A stretch of DNA of 64,000 bases from Serpentinimonas maccroryi. GTDB lineage: Bacteria > Pseudomonadota > Gammaproteobacteria > Burkholderiales > Burkholderiaceae_C. This document shows positions 19,106-28,118 of the stretch, one piece after another. The first letter of the stretch is position 1, and each line of letters opens with the position of its first letter. The position numbers and the translations under genes are program-made. The notes beneath the pieces are model-generated. The model was given only the letters and a program-made list of their open reading frames with translations, was not told the origin of the DNA and made no database searches. Where the stretch lies: assembly GCF_000828915.1 (NCBI RefSeq), contig NZ_AP014569.1, forward strand, positions 868,001 through 932,000, written 5' to 3'.

Positions 19106-20071
19106 ATGCGCCGCGACACCTTTCTCAAATCCCTGACGGCACTGGCTGCAGCCAGCGCCACCGGCTTGCCGCTGACGGCGTGGGCGCAGTCTGCGCTGCG
19201 CATGATGATTCCCGCCAACCCAGGGGGTGGCTGGGATCTGACGGGCCGATCCCTAGGCCAAGCCCTGCAGGACGCCGGGCAGGCGCAGTCTGTGACTTTT
19301 GAAAACCGCGGCGGCGCCGCTGGAACGATCGGACTGGCCCAGTTTTACAACGCGCGCCGCGGCGACCCCGATGCCCTGCTGGTGATGGGGGCCGTGATGC
19401 TCGGTGGCATCATCACCGGCCGCCCGCCGGTGAGCATCACCCAGATCACGCCGATCGCCCGCCTGACGACCGAGTTCAACGTGTTCGTGCTGCCCGCCGA
19501 CTCGCCACTGCGCACCATGCGCGACGTGGTCGAGCAGCTGCGGCGCGACCCGGGCAGCGTGAAATGGGGCGGGGGTTCGCGCGGGGCGACCGAGCACGTG
19601 GCGGCAGCCCTGATCGCCCGCGCTTCGGGGGTTGACGCCGCGCGCATCAACTACGTGCCGTTTCGTGGCGGCGGTGAGGCCGTGGCGGCCATTTTGGGGG
19701 GCAATGTGACCATCGGCGGCAGTGGCCTGAGCGAGTTTTTGCCGCACATCCAGGCCGGGCGCATGCGCGCCATCGGCGTCACCTCGGAGCAGCGCTTGCC
19801 CGGGCACAACATTCCGACCTTGCGTGAGCAGGGCATCGACGTGGTGATCGGCAACTGGCGCGGCGTCTATGGCGCGGCGGGCATCACACCGGCGCAACGG
19901 GCCGCCCTGACCGAACGGGTGGTGCGCGCCACCCAAAGCCAGGCTTGGCGCACGGCCTTGCAACAAAATGGCTGGACGCCGGCCCTGCTCACCGGGCCAG
20001 CCTTCGACGAGTTCGTGGAGCGCGATTTTGCGCGCCTGCGTGCGGTCATGGTCATGTCGGGCATGATCTGA
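19106..20071 (+). CDS. tctC: Tripartite tricarboxylate transporter, periplasmic binding protein TctC
   Basis: A 321-residue exported protein. A signal peptide spans about residues 1–28 (RRDTFLKSL, then AAASATGLPLTAWAQS). The mature part carries the Bug/TctC motifs: MIPANPGGGWDLTGRSLG near 36, VENRGGAAG-like FENRGGAAGTIG near 62, GGGSRGATEHVAAAL near 152, and VPFRGGGEAVAAILGG near 186. It delivers a tricarboxylate or other carboxylate to TctBA. GGAG lies eight bases before the ATG. It is first in tctCBA, divergent from tctDE. The exact ligand cannot be told from sequence. Confidence 0.93.
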   Translation: MRRDTFLKSLTALAAASATGLPLTAWAQSALRMMIPANPGGGWDLTGRSLGQALQDAGQAQSVTFENRGGAAGTIGLAQFYNARRGDPDALLVMGAVMLGGIITGRPPVSITQITPIARLTTEFNVFVLPADSPLRTMRDVVEQLRRDPGSVKWGGGSRGATEHVAAALIARASGVDAARINYVPFRGGGEAVAAILGGNVTIGGSGLSEFLPHIQAGRMRAIGVTSEQRLPGHNIPTLREQGIDVVIGNWRGVYGAAGITPAQRAALTERVVRATQSQAWRTALQQNGWTPALLTGPAFDEFVERDFARLRAVMVMSGMI

Positions 20072-20108
20072 ACCGCCCGGACGCACAAACGCCAGCACAA
20101 ACGCCAGC

Positions 20109-20666
20109 ATGAACGCCATGGAACGCCCGTCGCCTTCGTCGCCCCCCACCCAGCCCGCGCATTCATCGCACTCGGTGGTGCTGCAGGTGCTGCTCTCGCT
20201 CGGGGTGCTGGGGGTGGCGGCGCTACTGGCTTACGGCGCGACGCAGATCCCCTCCGAGGCGGGGTATGCGGGCATCGGGCCCAATTTTCTGCCTTGGGTG
20301 GTGGCAGCGGCCCTGCTGGTGTGCGGCGGCTTGTTGTTGCGCCAAGCCCTCACGGGCGGTTTTCAGGATCTGGACGAAGCCTCGGGCGCGCCTCGCGCCG
20401 ACTGGCACGCTTGGGCGTGGGTCTCGGCCGGGGTGCTGGCCAACGCATCGCTGATCGAGCACATCGGGTTTGTGCTCAGTTGCGCCCTGTGCTTCACGCT
20501 GGCCGTGCGCGGTCTGCGCATCGCTGAAGGCAAACCGGGTGGCGGCTGGATGGGGCTGTTGCGCGATGCGGCCATCGGCTTGCTGCTGGCGGCCCCGGTG
20601 TACTGGCTTTTTGCCCAACTGCTGGCCGTCAACTTGCCCAGCCTGACCGCAACCGGCTGGATCTAA
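20109..20666 (+). CDS. tctB: Tripartite tricarboxylate transporter small membrane subunit TctB
   Basis: A 185-residue inner-membrane protein with four hydrophobic segments at about 22–45, 58–80, 98–130 and 152–178, as in TctB. IGPNFLPWVVAAALLVCG is a family-typical block. ATG 20109 is shown; ATG 20118, three codons on, is equally possible. It sits 37 bp after tctC and 36 bp before tctA, with two small hairpins in the latter gap. Confidence 0.9.
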   Translation: MNAMERPSPSSPPTQPAHSSHSVVLQVLLSLGVLGVAALLAYGATQIPSEAGYAGIGPNFLPWVVAAALLVCGGLLLRQALTGGFQDLDEASGAPRADWHAWAWVSAGVLANASLIEHIGFVLSCALCFTLAVRGLRIAEGKPGGGWMGLLRDAAIGLLLAAPVYWLFAQLLAVNLPSLTATGWI

Positions 20667-20693
20667 GGCCCCCTTTAGGGCCGCCCAAGGCGG
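20667..20693 (+). other. Double hairpin between tctB and tctA
   Basis: GGCCC (20667–20671) pairs with GGGCC (20678–20682), and the adjacent CCGCC (20681–20685) pairs with GGCGG (20689–20693). The second stem would occupy the purine-rich stretch closest to a usable ribosome-binding distance for tctA. It may set the relative translation of tctB and tctA or protect processed mRNA. Confidence 0.35.
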
Positions 20694-20702
20694 TTCAGGA
20701 TC

Positions 20703-22193
20703 ATGGAAATTTTCGAGCAACTGATGGGCGGCTTTGCCACCGCCGCGACCCCGATCAACCTGATGTGGGCGTTTCTGGGCACCGCGCTGGGCACCGCCAT
20801 CGGCGTTTTGCCGGGTCTGGGGCCGGCCGTGACGGTGGCGATGCTGCTGCCCATCACGGCCCAGGTGGAGCCCACCGCCTCGCTGATTTTTTTCGTGGGC
20901 ATCTACCTCGGGGCCATGTACGGCGGCTCGACGACCTCGATCTTGCTCAACACCCCGGGCGAGACCGGCACCATGGTGACGGCTCTGGAAGGCTTCAAAA
21001 TGGCCAAGAGCGGGCGCGCCGGCGCGGCCTTGGCCACTTCGGCGATTGGTTCCTTCGTCGCCGGCTCCATCGCCATCGTGCTGCTGACCTTGTTCGCGCC
21101 CGCGGTGGCGGATTGGGCGGTGCAACTCGGCCCGCCCGAGTATTTTGCCTTGATGCTGCTGGCTTTCGTCACGGTGAGCACGGTGCTGGGCAAAAGCGCG
21201 CTGCGCGGCCTGACGGCCTTGTTCCTTGGGCTGGCGCTGGGGCTGGTGGGCATGGATCAGATCACCGGGCAGGTGCGCTACACCGGCGGCGTGCTCGAGT
21301 TCATGGACGGCATCGAGGTGGTGCTGGTGGCGGTGGGTTTGTTTGCGGTGGCCGAGGCGATCTACAACGCCATGTACGAAGGCCGCACCGTCAGCACCAT
21401 GAACCGCCTGACGCGGGTGCGCATGAACCGCAGCGAATGGAAGCGCTCGTGGCCGGCTTGGTTGCGCGGGGCGGGCATGGGGTTTCCCTTTGGCACCATA
21501 CCGGCCGGGGGCACCGAAATCCCCACCTTCCTCAGCTACGCCACGGAGCGCAAGCTGGTGGCGCCCCAGCACCGGGCCGAGTTTGGCAGCACCGGGGCGA
21601 TCGAGGGGGTGGCAGGCCCCGAGGCCGCCAACAATGCCGCCGCCACCGGCACCCTAGTGCCCCTGCTGGCCCTGGGCATACCCACTTCGGTGACCACGGC
21701 GGTGCTGCTGACGGCGCTGCAAAACTACGGGCTCAACCCGGGGCCGCAGCTGTTCCAGACCTCGGAGGCGCTGGTGTGGGCGCTGATCGCCTCGCTCTAC
21801 ATCGGCAACGTGATGCTGCTGCTGCTCAACCTGCCCCTGATCCGGCTTTGGGTCAAGCTGCTGCTGGTGCCCAAGCCCATGCTCTACGCCGGCATCATGG
21901 TGTTTGCCACGGTCGGGGTCTATGGCATGCGCCAGAGCGCTTTCGACCTGTTCCTGATGTTCGCCGTGGGCATGCTGGGGGTGTTGATGCGGCGTTTTGA
22001 TTTTCCGATTGCGCCCGTGATCGTCGGCCTGATACTGGGCCCGCTGGCCGAGGCGCAACTGCGCAACGCGCTCTCGATAGGCGAGGGCAACTGGTCGGTG
22101 TTCATCGAGCGCCCGCTGTCGCTCGGGCTGCTGCTGATCGTGTTGTTGGTGCTGATCACGCCGCGCTGGCTGGCTTGGCGGCGGCGCGCTTGA
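20703..22193 (+). CDS. tctA: Tripartite tricarboxylate transporter large membrane subunit TctA
   Basis: A 496-residue permease with about 11–12 hydrophobic segments. Family signatures are [20 protein letters not shown] at about 26–45, [20 protein letters not shown] near 68, and the inverted repeat half [20 protein letters not shown] near 258. It forms the channel part that uses the ion gradient to import substrate delivered by TctC, together with TctB. It is last in tctCBA, and its stop is 7 bp from the end of a convergent transporter gene. Confidence 0.95.
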   Translation: MEIFEQLMGGFATAATPINLMWAFLGTALGTAIGVLPGLGPAVTVAMLLPITAQVEPTASLIFFVGIYLGAMYGGSTTSILLNTPGETGTMVTALEGFKMAKSGRAGAALATSAIGSFVAGSIAIVLLTLFAPAVADWAVQLGPPEYFALMLLAFVTVSTVLGKSALRGLTALFLGLALGLVGMDQITGQVRYTGGVLEFMDGIEVVLVAVGLFAVAEAIYNAMYEGRTVSTMNRLTRVRMNRSEWKRSWPAWLRGAGMGFPFGTIPAGGTEIPTFLSYATERKLVAPQHRAEFGSTGAIEGVAGPEAANNAAATGTLVPLLALGIPTSVTTAVLLTALQNYGLNPGPQLFQTSEALVWALIASLYIGNVMLLLLNLPLIRLWVKLLLVPKPMLYAGIMVFATVGVYGMRQSAFDLFLMFAVGMLGVLMRRFDFPIAPVIVGLILGPLAEAQLRNALSIGEGNWSVFIERPLSLGLLLIVLLVLITPRWLAWRRRA

Positions 22194-22200
22194 GGCGGGT

Positions 22201-23097
22201 TTAGCGCGGCCAAGCCCGGCGCAGGCTGCCCGGCGGCAGCAGCACCGCCGCAATCGCCACCATGACGCAGAGCACCGCCACACCGTCTTGCCAGCGCGGC
22301 CATTCGTTCATGATCAGGGTGGCGCTGGCGGTGCCGATCAGGGGCACGAGCATCACGCTCATGGCGCTGGTGGCCGGCGGCAGGTGGCGCGCGAGCGAAA
22401 ACCAGATGATCTGGGCAAAGCCATAGTTGAACACCACGCCGTAGGCCAGGCTGATCCACATCGGCACGCTGAACTGGAACTGCGGCCACGGTTCGCTGGC
22501 CGCCGCCATCAGCCACATGCAGACGCTGGTGAGCGCCATCATCCAGACGGTGAGCGCCTCGACCGGCAGCGTGAGCTGGGCGCGGCGCATCATCAGCGTG
22601 CCGATGGCCCAGCAGATCGCCGCCCCGAGCATGACCACAACGCCAAAGGGGCTGCCGGCGAGATTGCCCCATTCGTCGGCCAGCAGCAAGGACACGGCCA
22701 GCAGCACCGCCAGCGCCGCCGCCACGCTGCGCCGCGTCAGGCGCTGGCCAAAGAACAGCGCGCCCAGCAGCACCGTCCAGACCGGCATGGTAAAGCCCAA
22801 AATGGCGGCGCGCCCGCTGGCCAGCGCCTGCACGCCAAAGATCGACAGCGTGTGCCAGCCGAGCAGATTGGGCAGGCCCAAGGTGACGATGCTGCGCCAC
22901 TCCGACGCGCCGTAGGGCACCATGCGCACGCCGCGCAGATAAAAAAACACCGCCAGCCAGAGCGTGCCGCCGGTCATGGTGAAGGCACGGAAATACAGCG
23001 GCGTGAGCTCTTGCAGCGAGAGCTTCATCATCGGCCAGTTGACGCCCCACATCAGCGTGAGCGCGACCAGCCCGACCAATTGCTGGCGGCTGAGCAT
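22201..23097 (-). CDS. EamA/DMT-superfamily transporter
   Basis: A 298-residue protein with ten hydrophobic segments in two five-helix repeats (LMWGVNWPMMKLSLQE at the start; the second repeat starts near 155 with AICWAIGTLMMRR). The motif SALMSVMLVPLIGTASATLIMNE-like AMSVMLVPLIGTAS near 245 is typical of EamA drug/metabolite exporters. The substrate is unknown. It is convergent with tctA and may be transcribed ahead of thyA (25 bp to thyA, which is downstream on the other side). Confidence 0.87.
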   Translation of the reverse strand: MLSRQQLVGLVALTLMWGVNWPMMKLSLQELTPLYFRAFTMTGGTLWLAVFFYLRGVRMVPYGASEWRSIVTLGLPNLLGWHTLSIFGVQALASGRAAILGFTMPVWTVLLGALFFGQRLTRRSVAAALAVLLAVSLLLADEWGNLAGSPFGVVVMLGAAICWAIGTLMMRRAQLTLPVEALTVWMMALTSVCMWLMAAASEPWPQFQFSVPMWISLAYGVVFNYGFAQIIWFSLARHLPPATSAMSVMLVPLIGTASATLIMNEWPRWQDGVAVLCVMVAIAAVLLPPGSLRRAWPR

Positions 23098-23122
23098 GGG
23101 GGCGGTTTAGGTGCTTAAGGGC

Positions 23123-23953
23123 TTAGACCGCGACCGGCGCCTTGATGGCTGGGTGGTGCTGGTAGTCGAGCAGTTCGAAATCGGCCAGCTCGTAGTCGAA
23201 GATCGAAGGCGGGCGGCGCTTGAGCTGCAAGCGCGGGAAAGGGTAGGCCGGGCGGCTGAGTTGCAGCTGCACCTGCTCGAGGTGGTTGTCGTAAATGTGG
23301 CAGTCGCCGCCGCACCAGATGAAGTCGCCGGGCTCGAAGTCGCACTGCTGCGCCAGCATGTGCGTGAGCAGCGCGTAGCTGGCGAGGTTGAAGGGCACGC
23401 CGAGGAACAGATCGGCGCTGCGCTGGTAGAGCTGGCAGCTCAGGCGCGGGCGCCCCTGCGCCGTGGCCGGAGCCACGTAAAACTGAAACAGCACGTGGCA
23501 GGGCATGAGCGCCATCTGCGGCAGCGCGGCCACGTTCCAGGCGCTGACCAGCAGGCGGCGGCTGTCGGGGTTGCTTTTGAGCTGCTGCACGAGCTCGGCG
23601 ATCTGGTCGATCTGGCCGCCCTCGGGGGTGGGCCAGCTGCGCCACTGCACGCCGTAAACCGGCCCGAGGTCGCCGTCGGGGCCGGCCCATTCGTCCCAGA
23701 TGGTGCAGCCGCGCTCTTGCAGCCAGCGCACGTTGCGCCCGCCCTGCAAAAACCACAGCAGCTCGACGATCACGGCCTTGAGGTACACCTTTTTGGTGGT
23801 GACCACGGGCAGGCCTTCGCTCAAATCGAAACGCAGCTGGTGCCCAAACACGCTGCGCGTGCCGGTGCCGGTGCGGTCGCCCTTGGCCACGCCGTGTTGC
23901 ATGACGTGGCGCAGCAGGTCTTCGTAGGGGGTGCGGATGGGGCGCGGGCTCAT
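23123..23953 (-). CDS. thyA: Thymidylate synthase
   Basis: A 276-residue enzyme methylating dUMP to dTMP with methylene-tetrahydrofolate. Visible active-site features are [11 protein letters not shown] at about 27–37, the catalytic Cys152 in [10 protein letters not shown], the phosphate-binding Arg pair [10 protein letters not shown] near 131–140, and [15 protein letters not shown] near 190 with [13 protein letters not shown] following. The ATG overlaps the stop of the upstream oxidase as ATGA, so translation is coupled. The length is close to the 264 residues of the E. coli enzyme. Confidence 0.97.
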   Translation of the reverse strand: MSPRPIRTPYEDLLRHVMQHGVAKGDRTGTGTRSVFGHQLRFDLSEGLPVVTTKKVYLKAVIVELLWFLQGGRNVRWLQERGCTIWDEWAGPDGDLGPVYGVQWRSWPTPEGGQIDQIAELVQQLKSNPDSRRLLVSAWNVAALPQMALMPCHVLFQFYVAPATAQGRPRLSCQLYQRSADLFLGVPFNLASYALLTHMLAQQCDFEPGDFIWCGGDCHIYDNHLEQVQLQLSRPAYPFPRLQLKRRPPSIFDYELADFELLDYQHHPAIKAPVAV

Positions 23954-25416
23954 GGGGGGGGATTATCCGGCAAGGGCCGCGCCAGCACCCGCCCGGGGTT
24001 GAGCAAGCCCTGTGGGTCCAGCGCCTGCTTGATCTGGCGCATCAGGGTCAGCGCTTGCACGTCTTTGTAGCGCGGCAGGGTGGCGGCGCGCAAGGTGCCG
24101 ATGCCGTGCTCGGCGCTGATCGAGCCGCCGTGGCGCTGCACGCAATCGAACACCAGCGCGTTGATGTGTGCCTCGTGCTGGCGCAAAAAGGCGGCGGCGT
24201 CGGCCCCGGCAGGGCACTGCACGTTGTAGTGCAGGTTGCCGTCGCCCAGGTGGCCGAAGTTGACCAGGCGCGCACCCGGAAGGGCTTGCGCCAGCAGGGC
24301 CTCGGCCTCGGCGCAAAAGGCCGGAATGCGCGAGATCGGCAGGCTGATGTCGTGCTTGGCGTTGAGCCCTTCTTGCGCTTGCGCCAGCGGGATGCTCTCG
24401 CGCACGTGCCAGAGCCGCTGCGCCTGCGCCAGCGATTCGGCCAGCACGGCATCGCCAGCGCAACCCTGCTGCAGCGCGCTTTGCAGCAAGGACTGCAAGC
24501 GGGCCTGCATCTGCGTTTCAGAGTCCGCGCTTTCGCTCAGCTCGATCAGCACGCAGTAGGGCCAATCGGGCCACAGCGGCGGGCGCAGCGCGGGCAGGTG
24601 CTGCGCCACCAGTTGCAGCGCCAGTTGGCCCATGAGCTCAAAGCCGCTCAAGCCCGGACCCAGCGTGCGCTGCGCCAGCGCCAGCAGCTCCAGCGCAGCG
24701 GGCAGCGAGGGCACGCCCACCCAGGCGCAGCCTTGGGCCGCCGGTTGCGGCTGCAGCTTGAGCGTGGCGGCGGTGATGATGCCTAGCGTGCCTTCGCTGC
24801 CGATGTAGAGGTGGCGCAGGTCGTAGCCGGTGTTGTCTTTGCGCAGGCCGCTCAGCCCGTGCCAGATGGCGCCATCGGGGCACACCACCTCGAGCCCCAG
24901 GCATAGGTCGCGTGCGTTGCCAAAGCGCAGCACCTGGGTGCCGCCGGCGTTGGTGGCCAGATTGCCGCCGATGGTGCAGCTGCCCTCCGAAGCCAGGCTC
25001 AGCGGCAGCCACAGGCCGGCCTCGGCTGCGGCCTGCTGCGCCGTTTGCAGCACGCAGCCGGCCTCGAGCGTGAGGCTGTGGTTGGCCACATCGAGGGCGC
25101 GGATGCGGTTCAGGCGCCGGGTGCACAGCAGCACCTCGGTGCCGCTGGGGTCGGGCACGCCGCCCAGCACCAGCCCGGTGTTGCCGCCTTGGGGCACGAT
25201 CGGGGCCCCGGCGGCGGCGCAGGCGCGCACCACGGCCGCCACTTGCGCCGTGCTGCCCGGGCGCACCACGGCGCGCGCGCGCCCGCGCTGGCGGCCGCGC
25301 CAGTCGCGCTCGAAGGGCTCGAGTTCGGCTGCTGGCGCGTCGGGGGCCAGCACGTGGGCGGCGCCGACGCAGGCGCGCAGGGCCTCGAGCAAGGGGTCGG
25401 GGGTGGGGCCGCTCAT
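23950..25416 (-). CDS. FAD-linked oxidase (GlcD / D-2-hydroxyacid dehydrogenase-like)
   Basis: A 488-residue flavoenzyme. The PCMH-type FAD-binding domain has [19 protein letters not shown] near 90–108 and the pyrophosphate loop [20 protein letters not shown] near 160. The FAD-oxidase C-terminal domain has [14 protein letters not shown] near 415 and the His-rich end [12 protein letters not shown] near 453. This pattern fits D-2-hydroxyglutarate, D-lactate and glycolate dehydrogenases (GlcD/DLD family); substrate cannot be resolved. ATG 25416 gives the normal family start. The gene overlaps thyA by 4 bp, an unexpected pairing that may be simple compaction. Confidence 0.9.
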   Translation of the reverse strand: MSGPTPDPLLEALRACVGAAHVLAPDAPAAELEPFERDWRGRQRGRARAVVRPGSTAQVAAVVRACAAAGAPIVPQGGNTGLVLGGVPDPSGTEVLLCTRRLNRIRALDVANHSLTLEAGCVLQTAQQAAAEAGLWLPLSLASEGSCTIGGNLATNAGGTQVLRFGNARDLCLGLEVVCPDGAIWHGLSGLRKDNTGYDLRHLYIGSEGTLGIITAATLKLQPQPAAQGCAWVGVPSLPAALELLALAQRTLGPGLSGFELMGQLALQLVAQHLPALRPPLWPDWPYCVLIELSESADSETQMQARLQSLLQSALQQGCAGDAVLAESLAQAQRLWHVRESIPLAQAQEGLNAKHDISLPISRIPAFCAEAEALLAQALPGARLVNFGHLGDGNLHYNVQCPAGADAAAFLRQHEAHINALVFDCVQRHGGSISAEHGIGTLRAATLPRYKDVQALTLMRQIKQALDPQGLLNPGRVLARPLPDNPPP

Positions 25417-25468
25417 GGGGTGCAGGGGCGGGTCGCCGGGTGGGTTATGGGCCGGATCATGGGCCTGA

Positions 25469-26032
25469 TCATGAACCCGCCGGACCGCCCTTGCGCTGGC
25501 CGGGATCGTCCGCGCCGGCCTCGGCCACGCCAGCTCCAGATGCACTTGCCGCCTGAGCTGTTTCCTGAGCCGCCGTCGCATCGCGCATGGCCTTGGCTGC
25601 TTGCAGCCGCAGCTTGATGTGCATGGCGCAGGCTGTGAACAGCGCCAAGCACAGCAGCACCTGAATCGTGGCCAGCGCTTGCGACCAGCCGGCTTCGGTG
25701 GTGGCGCGCACCACGCCCTCGAGGAAGTAGAGCCACACCAGCAGGCTCACCCAGCGGTAGGTGTACATGCGCAGGCGCAGCAGGCCCGGCAGCGGCAGCA
25801 GCAGCGGCAGCACCTTGAGCGCCCACCACGAGCCACCCTCGCGCAGCGGTGCCAGCCACAGCTCCCAGGCCAGGCCGAGCACGATCAGCGCCAGCACGCT
25901 GGCCACGGCGATGAACCGCGTGCGCCGCGCAGCAGCCGAGGGTGGGGTGGATACGAGCGCCAGGTGCGCGGCAGTGCCGTCGAAATCGGGGGAGGGGCTT
26001 GGGTTCATGGAGTGGGGCATGGACGGTGGCAT
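25469..26032 (-). CDS. DUF2069 membrane protein
   Basis: Up to 187 residues, from ATG 26032; in-frame ATGs at 26017 and 26008 are alternatives and none has a clear Shine-Dalgarno. Four hydrophobic segments cover about residues 42–62, 72–85, 92–108 and 118–138. The DUF2069 core LPLLLPLPGLLRLRMYTYRW, then SLLVWLYFLEGVVRATTE, is clear. The Ala/Gly-rich C-terminus is probably disordered. No function is established for the family. It is divergent from yihY with only 9 bp between the outermost ATGs. Confidence 0.85.
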   Translation of the reverse strand: MPPSMPHSMNPSPSPDFDGTAAHLALVSTPPSAAARRTRFIAVASVLALIVLGLAWELWLAPLREGGSWWALKVLPLLLPLPGLLRLRMYTYRWVSLLVWLYFLEGVVRATTEAGWSQALATIQVLLCLALFTACAMHIKLRLQAAKAMRDATAAQETAQAASASGAGVAEAGADDPGQRKGGPAGS

Positions 26033-26041
26033 GATAGCGCC

Positions 26042-27301
26042 ATGCGGGCATCCAAACTGTCATCTGGGGCCATGGGCGCGGCCCAAATCTTGCGCCGACC
26101 GGCCCAGACCCTGTGGGAAGGGCTGCTGCACTTCCCGTGGCGCACCACGGTACAGACGCTGCGCGCGCGCTTTCGCGCCGACGACCTGAGCAACGCTGCC
26201 GCCAGTCTGTCGTTCACCACCGCCTTTGCCTTGGTGCCTTTCATCACCGTGGCGCTGGCCGTGTTCAGCCTGTTTCCGGCCTTTGCCCGCGTCGAGCTGC
26301 AGGTGCGCCAGTGGCTGCTCAGCGGCCTGATTCCGCCGCACATCGCCGAGCCCATGGCGCAGTACCTGTCGCAGTTTTCGGCCCACGCCACACAGATGGG
26401 CGTGGTCGGGGCGGTGGGGCTGCTGCTCACGGTGCTGGTGATGGTCTGGTCGATCGACCTCAAGCTCAATGAAATCTGGCGCGTGCGCCGCATGCGCTCG
26501 TTCATGCAGCGGCTGCTGATCTATTGGAGCCTGCTGACGCTGGGCCCGTTGCTCATCGGCCTGAGCCTGAGCCTGAGCTCGTATGCGCTCTCGGTCTCGC
26601 AGGGCTGGGTGCAGGGCGTGCACGGGCTGCTGTTTACGCTGCTGGAGGGGCTGGAGTTTGCGGTGATCGTGCTGGCCATCGGGGCCATGTTTCGCTACGT
26701 GCCCAACGCCAGCGTGCGCTGGAGCCATGCGCTCGCCGGCGGCCTGTTTGCGGCCCTTGGGGTCGAGCTGGTCAAGGGCCTGCTGGCTTGGTATCTGGTG
26801 GCCATGCCCACGCTCTCGCTGCTCTATGGCACGCTGGCCACGCTGCCCATTTTGCTGTTCTGGGTCTATCTGGTGTGGGTGATCGTGCTGCTGGGCGCGG
26901 TGGTGGCGGCGTATCTGCCCAGCCTGCTGGCCGGGGTGGCGCGGCGCGGAGACGCACCGGGCTGGCACATGCAACTGGCGCTGGAGGCGCTGGCGCAGCT
27001 GCAGCTCGAGCGCCACGCCGGGGGGCGCGGCCTGCCGCTGGACGCGCTGGCAGCAAGGCTGCGCGTCGATACGCTGCAGCTCGAAGCCCCGCTGGAGGCG
27101 CTGCAGGCGCTCGACTGGGTCGGGCGGCTCGACGAAGGCGGTGAGCGCTTCGTATTGTTGGTCGATCCGGCGCAGACCGCCGCCTCGCCGCTGCTGCAAA
27201 GCCTGCTGCTGCCGGTCGAGCCCAGCACGCTGGCGCTGTGGCAGCGCAGCCGCTGGAGCGAGGCGCGGCTGGCCGATCTGCTGCCGCAGCACGGTGTCTG
27301 A
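26042..27301 (+). CDS. YihY/BrkB-family membrane protein
   Basis: A 419-residue protein. The N-terminal ~290 residues hold six hydrophobic segments with the YihY hallmarks: AAASLSFTTAFALVPFITVA near 60, LYGTLATLPILLFWVYLVWV near 265. The C-terminal ~110 residues are soluble and resemble the winged-helix-like extension seen in betaproteobacterial members. The family was once called RNase BN and this label is wrong; transport or export has been suggested, but the function is open. ATG 26072 is an alternative start. Confidence 0.88.
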   Translation: MRASKLSSGAMGAAQILRRPAQTLWEGLLHFPWRTTVQTLRARFRADDLSNAAASLSFTTAFALVPFITVALAVFSLFPAFARVELQVRQWLLSGLIPPHIAEPMAQYLSQFSAHATQMGVVGAVGLLLTVLVMVWSIDLKLNEIWRVRRMRSFMQRLLIYWSLLTLGPLLIGLSLSLSSYALSVSQGWVQGVHGLLFTLLEGLEFAVIVLAIGAMFRYVPNASVRWSHALAGGLFAALGVELVKGLLAWYLVAMPTLSLLYGTLATLPILLFWVYLVWVIVLLGAVVAAYLPSLLAGVARRGDAPGWHMQLALEALAQLQLERHAGGRGLPLDALAARLRVDTLQLEAPLEALQALDWVGRLDEGGERFVLLVDPAQTAASPLLQSLLLPVEPSTLALWQRSRWSEARLADLLPQHGV

Positions 27302-28114
27302 TCAGGGTGGCGGCAGGTAGTCGCGCAGGCCTTGCAGCACCGCCTCGGGGGCTTCGCTCATCAGGGCGTGGCCCGCAGCCAAACGCAGCACGCGGCTGCC
27401 CGTTGGGGCGGCGTCGATCAAACTTTGCGCCGCTTTGGGTGGCGTCATCTGGTCGTGCTGGCCCAAAATGAACAACACCGGGCGGCTCAGGCGCTGCAGC
27501 GCTTGCAGGCCTTGGTCGTAGCGGTCGCAGGCCGCAAAGCCCCGTTGCAGCAGGTTGGTTTGGGGGTTGCTGGCCAGCACGCGGCGCATCAGGGCGCGCG
27601 CGCAGCCGCGCAGCCACGTGCCGGGGCCGAGCACCGACGGCCCGCTGGCCAAGCTGCTGTGGCTGTACTGGTTGATGCGCTCGATGGCTTGCAGCGGCTG
27701 CGCTTGCGCTTGCTGCAGCAGGGCGGGCGCGACGCGCATGGGGTAGGCGCTGCCCACCAGCGCCAAGTGGCTGATCCGCTGCGGCGCCGTGGCGCTGGCG
27801 TGCAGCGCGATCAGCGAGCCCCAGCTGTGCCCGACCAGCGCCGCTTGCTCGATCTGCAGCGCATCCAGCAGCGCCAGCACGCTGGCGGCGGCTTCCTCCA
27901 CGCTCGCCGGCGCCGCGCCGCCGCTGCGGCCGTGGCCAGGCAGGTCGATGGCCAGCACGTTGAAGCCGTGGTGCGCGAGGTAGCGGCTTTGCAAAATCCA
28001 GACGCTGTGGTCGTTGAGCACGCCGTGGATGAAGACCACGGTCGGGCGCTGCGGCGCCAAGGGGCGGCCGCCGGTGTAGGCGTACAGGGGGCCGCTGGGC
28101 AGGTCGATCAACAT
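27302..28114 (-). CDS. Alpha/beta hydrolase
   Basis: A 270-residue serine hydrolase fold. The oxyanion strand is VVFIHGVLNDHSVW near 26, LPGHGRSGG follows near 58, the nucleophile elbow is GHSWG with Ser97, the acid is in LGQHDQMTPP near 218, and the catalytic His is in AGHALMSEAP near 248. The substrate is unknown. It is 4 bp downstream of the PLP-dependent sulfhydrylase-like gene and probably co-transcribed with it; an alpha/beta hydrolase here could be an acyltransferase or esterase of related metabolism, but that is only inference. Confidence 0.88.
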   Translation of the reverse strand: MLIDLPSGPLYAYTGGRPLAPQRPTVVFIHGVLNDHSVWILQSRYLAHHGFNVLAIDLPGHGRSGGAAPASVEEAAASVLALLDALQIEQAALVGHSWGSLIALHASATAPQRISHLALVGSAYPMRVAPALLQQAQAQPLQAIERINQYSHSSLASGPSVLGPGTWLRGCARALMRRVLASNPQTNLLQRGFAACDRYDQGLQALQRLSRPVLFILGQHDQMTPPKAAQSLIDAAPTGSRVLRLAAGHALMSEAPEAVLQGLRDYLPPP

Positions 28115-28118
28115 GGTT

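Noticed and set aside
20223-21572. 449-codon minus-strand frame
   Set aside because: Antisense to tctB and tctA, His/Gln/Arg-rich, no domain.
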